DNA of 62,447 nt, taken from positions 1-62,447 of the forward strand of contig JAJDCP010000121.1 in the NCBI GenBank assembly GCA_029260765.1, given 5' to 3'. This document shows, piece by piece, positions 34,331-42,634 of this stretch. This stretch comes from Planctomycetota bacterium. Its GTDB lineage: Bacteria > Planctomycetota > J058 > JAJDCP01. Position 1 is the first letter of the stretch, and each line of letters starts with the position of its first letter. A program made the position numbers and the translations under genes. The notes below the pieces were generated by a model, which worked only from the letters and a program-made list of their open reading frames with translations, was not told the DNA's origin and did not search any database.

Positions 34331-36334
34331 TCAGTGGCCTTCGCTGGCCTGAAACTCGATGACTCGCCAAAGGAACCTGCTGCCCTCGACAGGTTGGGCC
34401 TTGATGCTCAAATAGGGCGACTCGAGCTCAAGCAGATCGACGGGAGCAAACATATGCTTGGACCGCCGGTAGACGTAATCGTGCACCACGACCACTAGAA
34501 AGGGCGTGGGGGGATGCCGCAAGAGCTTCGGGTCTTCTGCAGCTGGATGCCAGATGCCAGCCCGATACTGCGAGATGTTGAAATTCGGGACACCGGCGAT
34601 GCTCGCATCCCCTTTGCCCACGACGGCGATCGCCCCCCCGAGCACAGCATTGCGGCTGGTCAAGAAGACGTCTCTCGGTCCCCTCGGACGTCGATCCCCG
34701 AGCCGGTCAGCCGCGTTATGGATCAGCCAGGGCCCGGCAAGGGCGGCGCACGCCAGCACCAGCAGGATCAGACCCGAGGCGATGATCGCGCGTCGGTCGG
34801 TGCTCGGCGCGACGCTGCTGAAGGACCAGGGGGACGCCAGACCCAACGTGAAGAATGCAGCGATCATCGGCCAGCTCGCGGCCAGCACACGCCAGCCGCC
34901 GTTGACAAAGATCACCGCCATCGAGAGCAGAAACCCCAACACGCACGTCAGCCAGAAACCGCGTTCGCGCCGTTTGCGGATGCGGACAAGATAGACCACT
35001 AAAGCCAAGGAGAACAAGAGCATCGTAGCTAGAACGAGAACGGCGCTTTTCAGCTGGAGCAGCTGGCTGCCGAAGGGCATTGATGCCTTGAGAAAGGCCC
35101 GTTCTCCCGCCCATAGCGCTCGAAACAGCGGCTTGGGGTTCTCACGGATCAATTCCCAGCTCTTGGCATAGAGGAAGTCCGACTTGAGCTTTTCGTTCTT
35201 CAGCTGAGACAGCTGCTCGGCGTAGCTTCGTCCGGCGTCCTTCCAGGTGCCACCGAGGGCCATCCCACAACAAACATAGGAGAAGTTGGCGGAAGCCGCC
35301 CCGCGCCCCGTGCCATAGGTCGCCGTCAAGAGGAAGGTCCACCCCAGACCGAGAGCGACGGCCATCACAAGAGCCAGCATGCTTGCCAGCCAGCGCTTCC
35401 ACCCCACGCGCAGCTGCCAGCCCAGCCACAAGAGCAGACACGGCAGCAGGAACATCGCGCCCGCGCGGGCACTCATGCTGAGCGCCAGGCCGAACAGACC
35501 GCAGGTCGAGCTCCAGAAGTGCGTGTGCCGCACTCCATGATAGAACAGACCGAAGCCGAGAGCGCCGATCGACAAGCCCAGGGCCTCGGACAACGTGGTC
35601 GCTTGGAACAGACGGCCATAGGCCAGCAGCAGGGCGAGCATACCTACCGCAGACCAGAGCCCGAGACAACTCCCGAAGATCCTGACGACCAGGTACGACG
35701 CGACCGCGAGCAGCAGACACTGGAGCAGGATGGCCCCACGCAGGTGGAAGCCTGTCATGGCCAGACGCATCGCGAGCAGTGCCTGGTTCAAGGGGCGGCG
35801 ATGGGACCAGTCATCGAGGTTGCCAGACTCGACCAGGCAGAAGGCCCCCTTGTGAAACCCGTGCGCATCGCCCCACGGAACATAGCCGAGCAACGCTCCG
35901 GAGTACGACTCGTCCGCAGCGGCTGCCTTGACGGGCGCCGCCGACCAGACGCGCGCGAGCGAGAACAGGAAGAGAAACAGGATCAGGAGGAAGCCCCAAC
36001 GCCGCAGGAATATCCCCAAGCGCGATGCAAGCTGCCTGAAGCGCCGGCGACTCAGCCCTGCAGGCTGGAGCGCGTGGATCAACCAAGACAACACGCTCCC
36101 GAGCACCGCCCACACCAAAATGATGCCAGGCAGGGCAAGCTCACATTCGACCAGTTGATCGGGGTAGGGGAACGCATGAAAGATCGCGCTGATGGCCGGC
36201 GTGTGTCCGCCGACCCAGCCCACCACAGTCCAGATGCAAAAGGCCAGAGCGAGTAGCGACAGCAGGCAGGGAGGGCCCCACAGGAAGCACAGGACCGCTG
36301 TCCTGAGACTGCTTCTACGTAGCTGCTCGAACAT
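34331..36334 (-). CDS. Large polytopic membrane protein (possible GT-C-like)
   Basis: A 667-residue protein with about 11-13 predicted transmembrane helices and a soluble C-terminal stretch of about 100 residues. After the second helix pair there is an outward loop with acidic residues (AADESYSGALLGYVPWGDAHGF), reminiscent of the loop that holds catalytic Asp residues in GT-C (GT39/GT83-like) glycosyltransferases that use lipid-linked sugars. I do not recognise a specific family. Its position in the island suggests it modifies the glycan on the outer face of the membrane. Confidence 0.7.
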   Translation of the reverse strand: MFEQLRRSSLRTAVLCFLWGPPCLLSLLALAFCIWTVVGWVGGHTPAISAIFHAFPYPDQLVECELALPGIILVWAVLGSVLSWLIHALQPAGLSRRRFRQLASRLGIFLRRWGFLLILFLFLFSLARVWSAAPVKAAAADESYSGALLGYVPWGDAHGFHKGAFCLVESGNLDDWSHRRPLNQALLAMRLAMTGFHLRGAILLQCLLLAVASYLVVRIFGSCLGLWSAVGMLALLLAYGRLFQATTLSEALGLSIGALGFGLFYHGVRHTHFWSSTCGLFGLALSMSARAGAMFLLPCLLLWLGWQLRVGWKRWLASMLALVMAVALGLGWTFLLTATYGTGRGAASANFSYVCCGMALGGTWKDAGRSYAEQLSQLKNEKLKSDFLYAKSWELIRENPKPLFRALWAGERAFLKASMPFGSQLLQLKSAVLVLATMLLFSLALVVYLVRIRKRRERGFWLTCVLGFLLSMAVIFVNGGWRVLAASWPMIAAFFTLGLASPWSFSSVAPSTDRRAIIASGLILLVLACAALAGPWLIHNAADRLGDRRPRGPRDVFLTSRNAVLGGAIAVVGKGDASIAGVPNFNISQYRAGIWHPAAEDPKLLRHPPTPFLVVVVHDYVYRRSKHMFAPVDLLELESPYLSIKAQPVEGSRFLWRVIEFQASEGH

Positions 36335-36455
36335 CTCTGCCTCTTTTCCCGCTCACGGGGAGAAGGCAACCCCTGCGCCAAGGAACCCAGCCAGCAAAAT
36401 TAGAGGGTGAAGCTCCAAGAAAAGACACTACCATGCCAGAAAGCTCCAGCGAAAG

Positions 36456-37301
36456 TTGAGTCTCGTGGACCAGGGCCGCCAGAGTACAGCATCTTCGAAG
36501 CTGAGAGACCTGCCAGGCTGGGATGTCCCCAGCCACGAAGTGGTCTGTTTCGCGCCGCGCTCCACCCGCTATTGCGTCCAGATCATCGTCTACAACGAAG
36601 GCGAACGCTTGCGTCGCCAACTCGCCCGTATGCGGGATTCCAGCCAGCTGGCGGACATCATCATCTGTGATGGCCGCAGCACCGATGGATCGGCAGATCC
36701 GGACTTTCTGGCCAGCCAGAAGGTCCGAAGCCTGTTGATCACCGATGAGCCGGGGCTGTGCACCGCCACGCGCCTGGGATTGGCCTACGCGCTGGAGCAG
36801 GGTTATGACGGCATCATCACCATCGACGGCAACGGCAAGGATGGGGTCGAAGCGCTGCCGCGTTTCATCGCCCGGCTGGATCAAGGGTACGACCTGGTCC
36901 AGGGCTCCCGCTTCATCAAGGGCGGACATCACAAGAACACCCCCCTCGCGCGCAGGATCGGGATCCACTGCATCATGAGCCCCTTGCACCTCCTCGGCTC
37001 ACGCTACGCCTTCACGGATCCCACCAATGGCTTTCGAGCCCTGAGCCGGCGTTTCCTGCTCGACCCACGCACGCAGCCGATCCGCTCGATCTTCGTCAAC
37101 TTCAACCTGCAGCACTATCTCTGTTACCGGGCCGCCAGGCTGGGCTTGCGGATCATCGAGATCCCCGTGGTACGGGTCTACCCCGACGACAAGAGCGTTC
37201 CCACCAAGATCGTCGGCCCGGGACGGAACCTGTTGGTGTTGTGGGAGATGCTCGTCACGATCTGCGGAGGCTACAACCCGCCGAGCGCGACGGAATCGTG
37301 A
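36456..37301 (+). CDS. GT2 glycosyltransferase (dolichol-phosphate-sugar-synthase-like)
   Basis: A 281-residue GT-A enzyme with VQIIVYNEGERLRRQL, IIICDGRSTDGSAD, the metal motif IITIDGNGKDGVEAL (a DxN variant), DLVQGSRFIKGG and DPTNGFRALSRR, the order seen in polyprenyl-phosphate glucosyl/mannosyltransferases of the DPM1 type. It has no C-terminal membrane helices. The best start is TTG 36456 with GAAAG upstream; GTG 36465 is an alternative. It would supply a lipid-phosphate sugar, a natural donor for the polytopic protein encoded divergently. The last 31 bases overlap the convergent methyltransferase gene. Confidence 0.85.
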   Translation: MSLVDQGRQSTASSKLRDLPGWDVPSHEVVCFAPRSTRYCVQIIVYNEGERLRRQLARMRDSSQLADIIICDGRSTDGSADPDFLASQKVRSLLITDEPGLCTATRLGLAYALEQGYDGIITIDGNGKDGVEALPRFIARLDQGYDLVQGSRFIKGGHHKNTPLARRIGIHCIMSPLHLLGSRYAFTDPTNGFRALSRRFLLDPRTQPIRSIFVNFNLQHYLCYRAARLGLRIIEIPVVRVYPDDKSVPTKIVGPGRNLLVLWEMLVTICGGYNPPSATES

Positions 37302-38083
37302 GTCGGCGGTGCCTCTGACGCTGAGCGCGGCATGCGCTCAAAGACCAGGCAGACGCGGAAGGCCAACAGGGGCATCAAGGGCTCCAGGCAGCGGTCGACC
37401 GTCAGGCAGAGCTGATAGAGCTTCTCTCGATGCGTCAGCGTCCAGGGCCGAAAGCCTCCAGCGACCTGGAAATCGAGAAAGCTCAGGCGTTGCTTGTGGA
37501 GGAGACGCCACTCGGGATGCCGGGCCGACCAGCCCGCCATTTCCCTTCCGAACACGATATTCGCCAGCGCCAGGTTGCCCGCCCAGGGATCGTGCTCTGC
37601 CATCTCGGGATGCACGTAGTCATGCATCCAGACATGTTCGTGGTGCATGAGCCGGTAGAATACGTTGGAGACCGGGCTGATCCAGGGCTCGAGAAGCAGG
37701 AACCGGCCACGGTCCGCGACGACGCCGGCGGCCTGATCGATGAAGCGATGGGGATCGGGCAGGTGGTGCAGGACATCGACGCAGAGCATGTTCTGGAAGG
37801 ATTCCTCCGCCAGATCCATGTTTTCGGCATCGAGTCGGAAGTCGATCCAGGGCGCGGCCAGGATGTCCGACGTCGAGAGGCTGTCTCCCCAGAGCTCCTT
37901 CATCACGCCGGTTCCCGAGCCGACCTCCAGGGTGCCCCCCGCTGCCGCCCAGGGTTTCAAGATGCGAACCCAGTTGGCGTAGCAGGCACGGATGGCGGCT
38001 TTCTTGCGCCAGATGTGCCTGCGTTGGCGCAGCTGGTCCAGTGCTGCCTCTTCGTCGGGGATTCTGGAGAATGCAGCTGCCAT
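37271..38083 (-). CDS. Class I SAM-dependent methyltransferase
   Basis: A 270-residue protein (ATG 38083; GTG 38092 also possible). Core motifs are GTLEVGSGTGVMKELWGDSL, LSTSDILAAPWIDFRLDAE, NMLCVDVLHHLPDP and GRFLLLEPWISPVSNVFYRL. The LEPW motif followed by a His-rich HHEHVWMHDYVHPEM segment resembles other glycan-cluster methyltransferases of unknown acceptor. It lies tail to tail with the GT2 gene and overlaps it by 31 bp. Confidence 0.82.
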   Translation of the reverse strand: MAAAFSRIPDEEAALDQLRQRRHIWRKKAAIRACYANWVRILKPWAAAGGTLEVGSGTGVMKELWGDSLSTSDILAAPWIDFRLDAENMDLAEESFQNMLCVDVLHHLPDPHRFIDQAAGVVADRGRFLLLEPWISPVSNVFYRLMHHEHVWMHDYVHPEMAEHDPWAGNLALANIVFGREMAGWSARHPEWRLLHKQRLSFLDFQVAGGFRPWTLTHREKLYQLCLTVDRCLEPLMPLLAFRVCLVFERMPRSASEAPPTHDSVALGGL

Positions 38084-38344
38084 GGGGACCACGCGTTCTG
38101 GTATTTCCCCAATCTACACTCAGGTTGGATCAGAAACAGCACCTCCCTTGCCGCAGACCACAAATCCTGCAGCACCGGACCCGACACTGCCAGGACCTCG
38201 GGGACGGCAAGAAAAAGGACTGCTCCATCCCCCTGGCGGTCTCTGCTATCATTGAGCGATTCACTGCAGCGATGTTGATCTCTCAAGACCTCTTTCCTCC
38301 GTCAGGGCCCCTGAGAAAACACCGCTGAGATTCGGAACGAATCC

Positions 38345-39304
38345 GTGGTCGTACACGCAGTCATGCCGGTCCACAACAACCTGGCCTACACGAAGCAGAG
38401 CCTCACCGCGCTCGGGCGATCGACCTTTTCATCGCTCTCGATACTGCTTGTCGACGACGGATCGACCGATGGCACCGCGGAGGTCGTCGGCCGGGACTTC
38501 CCCCAGGTCGAGGTCCTTCGGGGGGATGGCAGTCTCTGGTGGGCGGGGGCCATGTCCCTCGCTGTCGAGGCGGTCCTGTCTCGAGCCGGACCGGGCGACT
38601 ATCTCTTCTCTCTGAACAACGACACCCGCTTCGAGCCCGACCTGCTCGAGAAACTTGTGCGCGCGAGCCAGCTGAACAGCCGGGCGATCGTCGCATGCGC
38701 GTGCCACAACGCACGGGATGGGCAGCCTCTGGATGTCGGCGGGCGCTTTGACTGGGCCCGCGCGCGCCGCATCTACAGCTCCGAGATCGTCTTGAAATCG
38801 CAGCTGCCCTGTGTCGATGGCTTCGACTTTCTCACTTCAAGGGGAGTCTTGTATCCAGTCGAGGTTTTCCGCCGGGTCGGGAACTTCAGGGCCGATGTGC
38901 TGCCGCACTACCACGCCGATATGGAGCTCAGCTTCCGGGCCCGGCAGCGCGGTTTTCGCCTGTTCGTTTGCACAGAAGCCGTCCTGAACGTGTATGTGGA
39001 TCCGGAGACCTCCGGAGTGCACCATAGTGGGCACCCAGAGCCTGTTTCCCTGGGCCAGGCATGGGAGATCCTCTCCTCGCGCAAGTCGTGCTTCGAACCT
39101 ACGCAGATGTTCCGCTGCATCGATCTGTGCTGCCCGCGGGAGCATCGGCTGAAAAACAAGCTCTCCTACCTCCTGGCCGCCCTGTCCCATAGTTTCGGTC
39201 GAACCCGTTGGGGCGCTTCGCTCATCGGTCTCCGCAAGAGCCTCTCCACAGTCGAGCACACCACTCTGTGCCGGCTGCTGAAGAACTTCCGCATCGAAGC
39301 TTGA
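38345..39304 (+). CDS. GT2 glycosyltransferase (rhamnosyltransferase-like)
   Basis: A 319-residue GT-A enzyme starting at GTG 38345. HAVMPVHNNLAYTKQSL, ILLVDDGSTDGT, VEVLRGDGSLWWAGAM and FSLNNDTRFEPDLLE give the order typical of WbbL/RfbF-like rhamnosyltransferases, with a DxD-like NND metal motif. The C-terminal half has LPHYHADMELSFRARQRGF, matching the acceptor-base ED motif region. It is the last clear glycan gene of the island. The donor sugar is inferred only from general similarity. Confidence 0.85.
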   Translation: MVVHAVMPVHNNLAYTKQSLTALGRSTFSSLSILLVDDGSTDGTAEVVGRDFPQVEVLRGDGSLWWAGAMSLAVEAVLSRAGPGDYLFSLNNDTRFEPDLLEKLVRASQLNSRAIVACACHNARDGQPLDVGGRFDWARARRIYSSEIVLKSQLPCVDGFDFLTSRGVLYPVEVFRRVGNFRADVLPHYHADMELSFRARQRGFRLFVCTEAVLNVYVDPETSGVHHSGHPEPVSLGQAWEILSSRKSCFEPTQMFRCIDLCCPREHRLKNKLSYLLAALSHSFGRTRWGASLIGLRKSLSTVEHTTLCRLLKNFRIEA

Positions 39305-39368
39305 TCGGGCTGGAGTTCTGCCGGCACGCGCCCTATGTTCAGAGCCTCACTCAAGGTTGGAGACGGAG

Positions 39369-40124
39369 ATGGCCTGGTACCACTGGTTGCTGATGGTCCT
39401 GTGCGGAGGCGTATGCGGCTGGCTTGGCTTCAAGCTGGGCGGTTTCGTGGCCCGGCGCAATCTGGGCGCGCCCGCCGCGCCTGCCCCCGTTGGCTCGCCG
39501 GCTTCACCCCCAGCGGCCCCACAAGCCAGCCCTCAGCCTCAGCGGCAGGCTGACCGCAAGGACATGGTGCTGGTGCCTGCCGGCAGCTTCTACTACAAGG
39601 CCGACCAACAGCTACAGACCGGCGCTTTCTACATCGACATCTTCCCTGTCACCAACAAACAGTACCTGGAATTCATCGAGGCCACCAAGAGCTCGAATGT
39701 GCCAGAACATCTGCGCAGCCTGACATCCGACGAGTTCAGCCAGCCGGTGGTCTGGGTCAGTCGCTATGACGCGGATACCTACTGCCGCTGGGCGGGCAAA
39801 CGCCTGCCCAGTGATGAAGAGTGGGTCCGGGCTGCGCGGGGCGACGAAGACGCCCGCAACTACCCCTGGAAAGACACCATCCCCCCGCACGGCAAGGCGA
39901 TCTTCGGCCAGCACAAACGCGGCAGGCCTGACATCATCGAGAAACGCGGATGTACGCCGCACGGATGCTACGACATGGTCGGCAACGCCTGGGAGTGGAC
40001 CAGCCAGGGCATCCTGCGGGGCGGTTTCTACGGCAGCAAAGATGTCGGCGTCGACATGACCCTGAACATGCCCGCAGACACCAAGTCGGGCGGGACCGGC
40101 TTCCGCTGTGTGGTGGACGCTTAG
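39369..40124 (+). CDS. Membrane-anchored SUMF1/FGE-fold protein lacking the active-site cysteines
   Basis: A 251-residue protein: one transmembrane helix (WYHWLLMVLCGGVCGWLGF), an Ala/Pro-rich linker (about 40-60) and a formylglycine-generating-enzyme-like domain (about 65-250) with DMVLVPAGSFYY, FPVTNKQYLEFI, YCRWAGKRLPSDEEWVRAAR, GNAWEWT, LRGGFYG and GTGFRCVV. Genuine FGE enzymes need a Cys pair between the RGG and GFRC motifs; that stretch has no Cys here. It is more likely a binding or structural member of the superfamily than a sulfatase maturase. ATG 39369 has GGAG just upstream. Confidence 0.82.
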   Translation: MAWYHWLLMVLCGGVCGWLGFKLGGFVARRNLGAPAAPAPVGSPASPPAAPQASPQPQRQADRKDMVLVPAGSFYYKADQQLQTGAFYIDIFPVTNKQYLEFIEATKSSNVPEHLRSLTSDEFSQPVVWVSRYDADTYCRWAGKRLPSDEEWVRAARGDEDARNYPWKDTIPPHGKAIFGQHKRGRPDIIEKRGCTPHGCYDMVGNAWEWTSQGILRGGFYGSKDVGVDMTLNMPADTKSGGTGFRCVVDA

Positions 40125-40146
40125 GGGCCCGCTCCTGGGCGTGCTG

Positions 40147-40422
40147 TCAAGCAGCCGTGTCCTTGCCCGTGAAGTGGATGGTCCGGATCGCTGCGAACGG
40201 CACGCTGAGAGGTGTGGGTTGCCCCTTTTGGTACATTTGCAGGCAGGGTTCAGCTGCCTGCGGCTTGTGGTTGAAGACGAAGCCCAGCAGCTCTTCTCCG
40301 TCGTGTTTGATCACCGTGGTGTCTCCCCGGTAGTCGAACGCGAGCTCGACGAGACGGGCAAGACTGCACTCGCTATCAGGCTCAGGCTTCCAGCCCTCGA
40401 GCTGTTCGGGAACGGGCATCAT
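40147..40422 (-). CDS. Small protein of unknown function
   Basis: A 91-residue protein read from tandem ATG codons behind AGGAG. It has alternating strands (LARLVELAFDYRGDTTVIKHDG, ELLGFVFNHKP, PLSVPFAAIRTIHFTGKD) that suggest a small beta-barrel. I recognise no domain, although the pattern of a YRGD-x-T strand with a final I-x-F-TGKD strand looks like a conserved family. It lies 19 bp downstream of the aldehyde dehydrogenase gene on the same strand and is probably co-transcribed with it. Confidence 0.7.
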   Translation of the reverse strand: MMPVPEQLEGWKPEPDSECSLARLVELAFDYRGDTTVIKHDGEELLGFVFNHKPQAAEPCLQMYQKGQPTPLSVPFAAIRTIHFTGKDTAA

Positions 40423-40441
40423 GCTCTCCTGCAGGCGGGCT

Positions 40442-41806
40442 TCACATCACCCAGACGGTCTTGCTGTTGACGAACTCCAGAATACCTGGCCGGCCGAGCT
40501 CGCGCCCGAACCCGGACAGCTTGACGCCTCCAAAAGGCACGCGCGGGTCCGACTTGACCATCTCGTTGACAAACACACAGCCCGCTTCGATGCGCGCAGC
40601 CAAACGCTTGCCGCGCTCGCGGTCGCGGGTCCAGACACTGGCTCCGAGACCGTAGGGCGAGCTGTTGGCCAGCGCGATGGCCTCGTCTTCGTCTTCCACA
40701 CGGATGATCGCCGCCAGCGGTCCGAAGGTCTCCTGATCCGCGGCGGGCATGCCCGGACGCACATCGCCGAGCACCGTGGGCTGGTAGAAGAAGCCGGCTC
40801 GCTCGAGGCGCTGACCGCCGCACAACAGCCGCGCGCCCGCCTGCACAGAGCCCTGCACCTGGCGTTCGAGGTCGTCGACCAGGTCGGGGCGTGCCAACGG
40901 ACCGATGTTCGTCTCAGGATCGAGCGCATTGCCAACCTGCAGAGCTTCCACACCCGCCACGAAGGCCGCAGTGAATTCTTCGAGCACCGCCGTATGCACC
41001 AGAAAGCGCTTGGCTGCGATACAGCTCTGGCCGTTGTTGAGACAGCGCGCCTTGATTCCCACTTCGACGGCCCGCGCGACATCGGCATCTTCGAGCACGA
41101 TGAACGGATCAGAGCCGCCGAGCTCGAGCACACACTTCTTGATCTGTGAGCCGGCGGTCGCCGCAACCTGACTGCCCGCGGCTTCACTGCCCGTCAGGGC
41201 GCAGGCCTTGACGGCGGGATGGCGGATGACCTTCTCGACCTGGGCTGCGCCGATCATCAACGTGCTGAAGCAACCCTCGGGAAAGCCCGCCTCGCGGAAC
41301 AAGCGCTCGATGGCCAGGCCGCAACCCGGCACATTGGACGCGTGCTTCAACACCCCGACATTGCCTGCCAGCAAGCAAGGAGCAGCGAAGCGGAACACCT
41401 GCCAGAAGGGGAAGTTCCAGGGCATCACCGCCAGGATCACTCCCAGCGGATCATAGCGCACGAAGCTGTGCAACGCGGAGGTCTCGACGTCCCGCGGAGC
41501 CAGATAGGCCTCGCCGTGTTCGGCATAATGCTCGCAGACCCAGGCACACTTCTCGGCCTCGGCCGCCGCCTGGGCCACGGGCTTGCCCATCTCGCGAGCC
41601 ATCAGCTCTGCCAGCTCGGCCTTCTGCGCCCGCAGCAAAGTGCCCACGCCGCGCAACAACGAAGCGCGCTCTTGGTAGGTTCGGTTGCGCCAGCTGAGGA
41701 AGCGTTCCTGGGCGGTGTCGACCAGGGCCTCCGCCTCGGCATCACTGTGGCGGGCGTAGGTCTGGAAGGTCTCGCCCGTGCTGGGATCGATCGCGTGCAG
41801 GCTCAT
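40442..41806 (-). CDS. NAD(P)-dependent aldehyde dehydrogenase (succinate-semialdehyde type)
   Basis: A 454-residue ALDH superfamily enzyme starting at the ATG at 41806 behind GGAGA. It has the MPWNFPFWQVFRFAAPCLLAGN cofactor region, LELGGSDPFIVLEDAD with the general-base Glu, LNNGQSCIAAKRF with the catalytic Cys, and ETFGPLAAI. The compact length, early MAREMGKPVAQ motif and NNGQSC rather than GQ(V/I)C resemble the YneI/Sad (succinate-semialdehyde dehydrogenase) group. Cofactor choice cannot be read with confidence. Confidence 0.9.
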   Translation of the reverse strand: MSLHAIDPSTGETFQTYARHSDAEAEALVDTAQERFLSWRNRTYQERASLLRGVGTLLRAQKAELAELMAREMGKPVAQAAAEAEKCAWVCEHYAEHGEAYLAPRDVETSALHSFVRYDPLGVILAVMPWNFPFWQVFRFAAPCLLAGNVGVLKHASNVPGCGLAIERLFREAGFPEGCFSTLMIGAAQVEKVIRHPAVKACALTGSEAAGSQVAATAGSQIKKCVLELGGSDPFIVLEDADVARAVEVGIKARCLNNGQSCIAAKRFLVHTAVLEEFTAAFVAGVEALQVGNALDPETNIGPLARPDLVDDLERQVQGSVQAGARLLCGGQRLERAGFFYQPTVLGDVRPGMPAADQETFGPLAAIIRVEDEDEAIALANSSPYGLGASVWTRDRERGKRLAARIEAGCVFVNEMVKSDPRVPFGGVKLSGFGRELGRPGILEFVNSKTVWVM

Positions 41807-41884
41807 GGCAGGTCTCCGGCGTGGGTTGGCCGGCATTCTACCGCAGGCTGTGCAGGGCCGCAATCGCCGCGCCTGGGGCCGTCG

Positions 41885-42631
41885 TCAGGGAATGTTCGCT
41901 GCATCGGGCTCAGCCGGCTCGGGCAGCAACGGCCCATCCGGTTGCGCGAAGGCCGGCACACCGCTGATCGCTACCACCAGCTCGCAGTCGGGCGTCTCAA
42001 CCCGGATCGCCGGAACCCCGCGCCAGAGCAGCGTCGCCTCGCCGAAGCTCGCCAGCTCGTGCTTGACCGTGAAGCGCAGCCGACGCTCCCAAGCGTTGCT
42101 CCCGCTCTCAAGCATCAGCACGCGCCAGAGAATCAACGGCCAGGCGACCAGGTACATCGGCCAACGCAGCCAGTCGAACCAGCCCACGCTGGGCCAACTG
42201 AGCGCGTCGACTTCGAAGACCGTGCAGGTCTCGGTGACGTAGACGATGCCTGGGCTCCAGGCAAAGCTCAGCCATTTCTGCGCAGAGGGGTGCTCGGGCA
42301 GAAAGCGCCCGAAAGCCTGGACGGCGAAATAGCCCCCCAACGAGGTCTCGGTGCGGCCGTCGCTGCGGAAGAAGGGACTGGGCCAGAAGCGCAGCAGCAG
42401 GCGCACCAGCTGCAGGAACAGGGCGAAACCGAGAAACACCAGTCCCAGAGGCAGCCCGATCTGGAACCAGACCGGCGACATGCCCGTAGTCAACAGGATG
42501 ACCAGACCAGCGATCGCGATCAGCTCGACACCGGACAGACCGGGCAGCAGCCGCGACAGGGGTCCGAACAGCAACCAGTGACGGCAACGCTGCGCCCAGC
42601 TGCACAGGCTGCGCAGAGGATGGCGCTCCAC
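41885..42631 (-). CDS. Hypothetical membrane protein
   Basis: A 248-residue protein with two adjacent hydrophobic helices (about 35-80), a basic cytoplasmic N-terminus and a long C-terminal region containing another hydrophobic stretch (WPMYLVAWPLILWRVLM, residues about 155-175). No motif is recognised. It starts 3 bp after the stop of the acyl-CoA synthetase gene on the same strand, which suggests co-transcription; whether they share a function is unknown. Confidence 0.65.
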   Translation of the reverse strand: MERHPLRSLCSWAQRCRHWLLFGPLSRLLPGLSGVELIAIAGLVILLTTGMSPVWFQIGLPLGLVFLGFALFLQLVRLLLRFWPSPFFRSDGRTETSLGGYFAVQAFGRFLPEHPSAQKWLSFAWSPGIVYVTETCTVFEVDALSWPSVGWFDWLRWPMYLVAWPLILWRVLMLESGSNAWERRLRFTVKHELASFGEATLLWRGVPAIRVETPDCELVVAISGVPAFAQPDGPLLPEPAEPDAANIP

Positions 42632-42634
42632 AGC

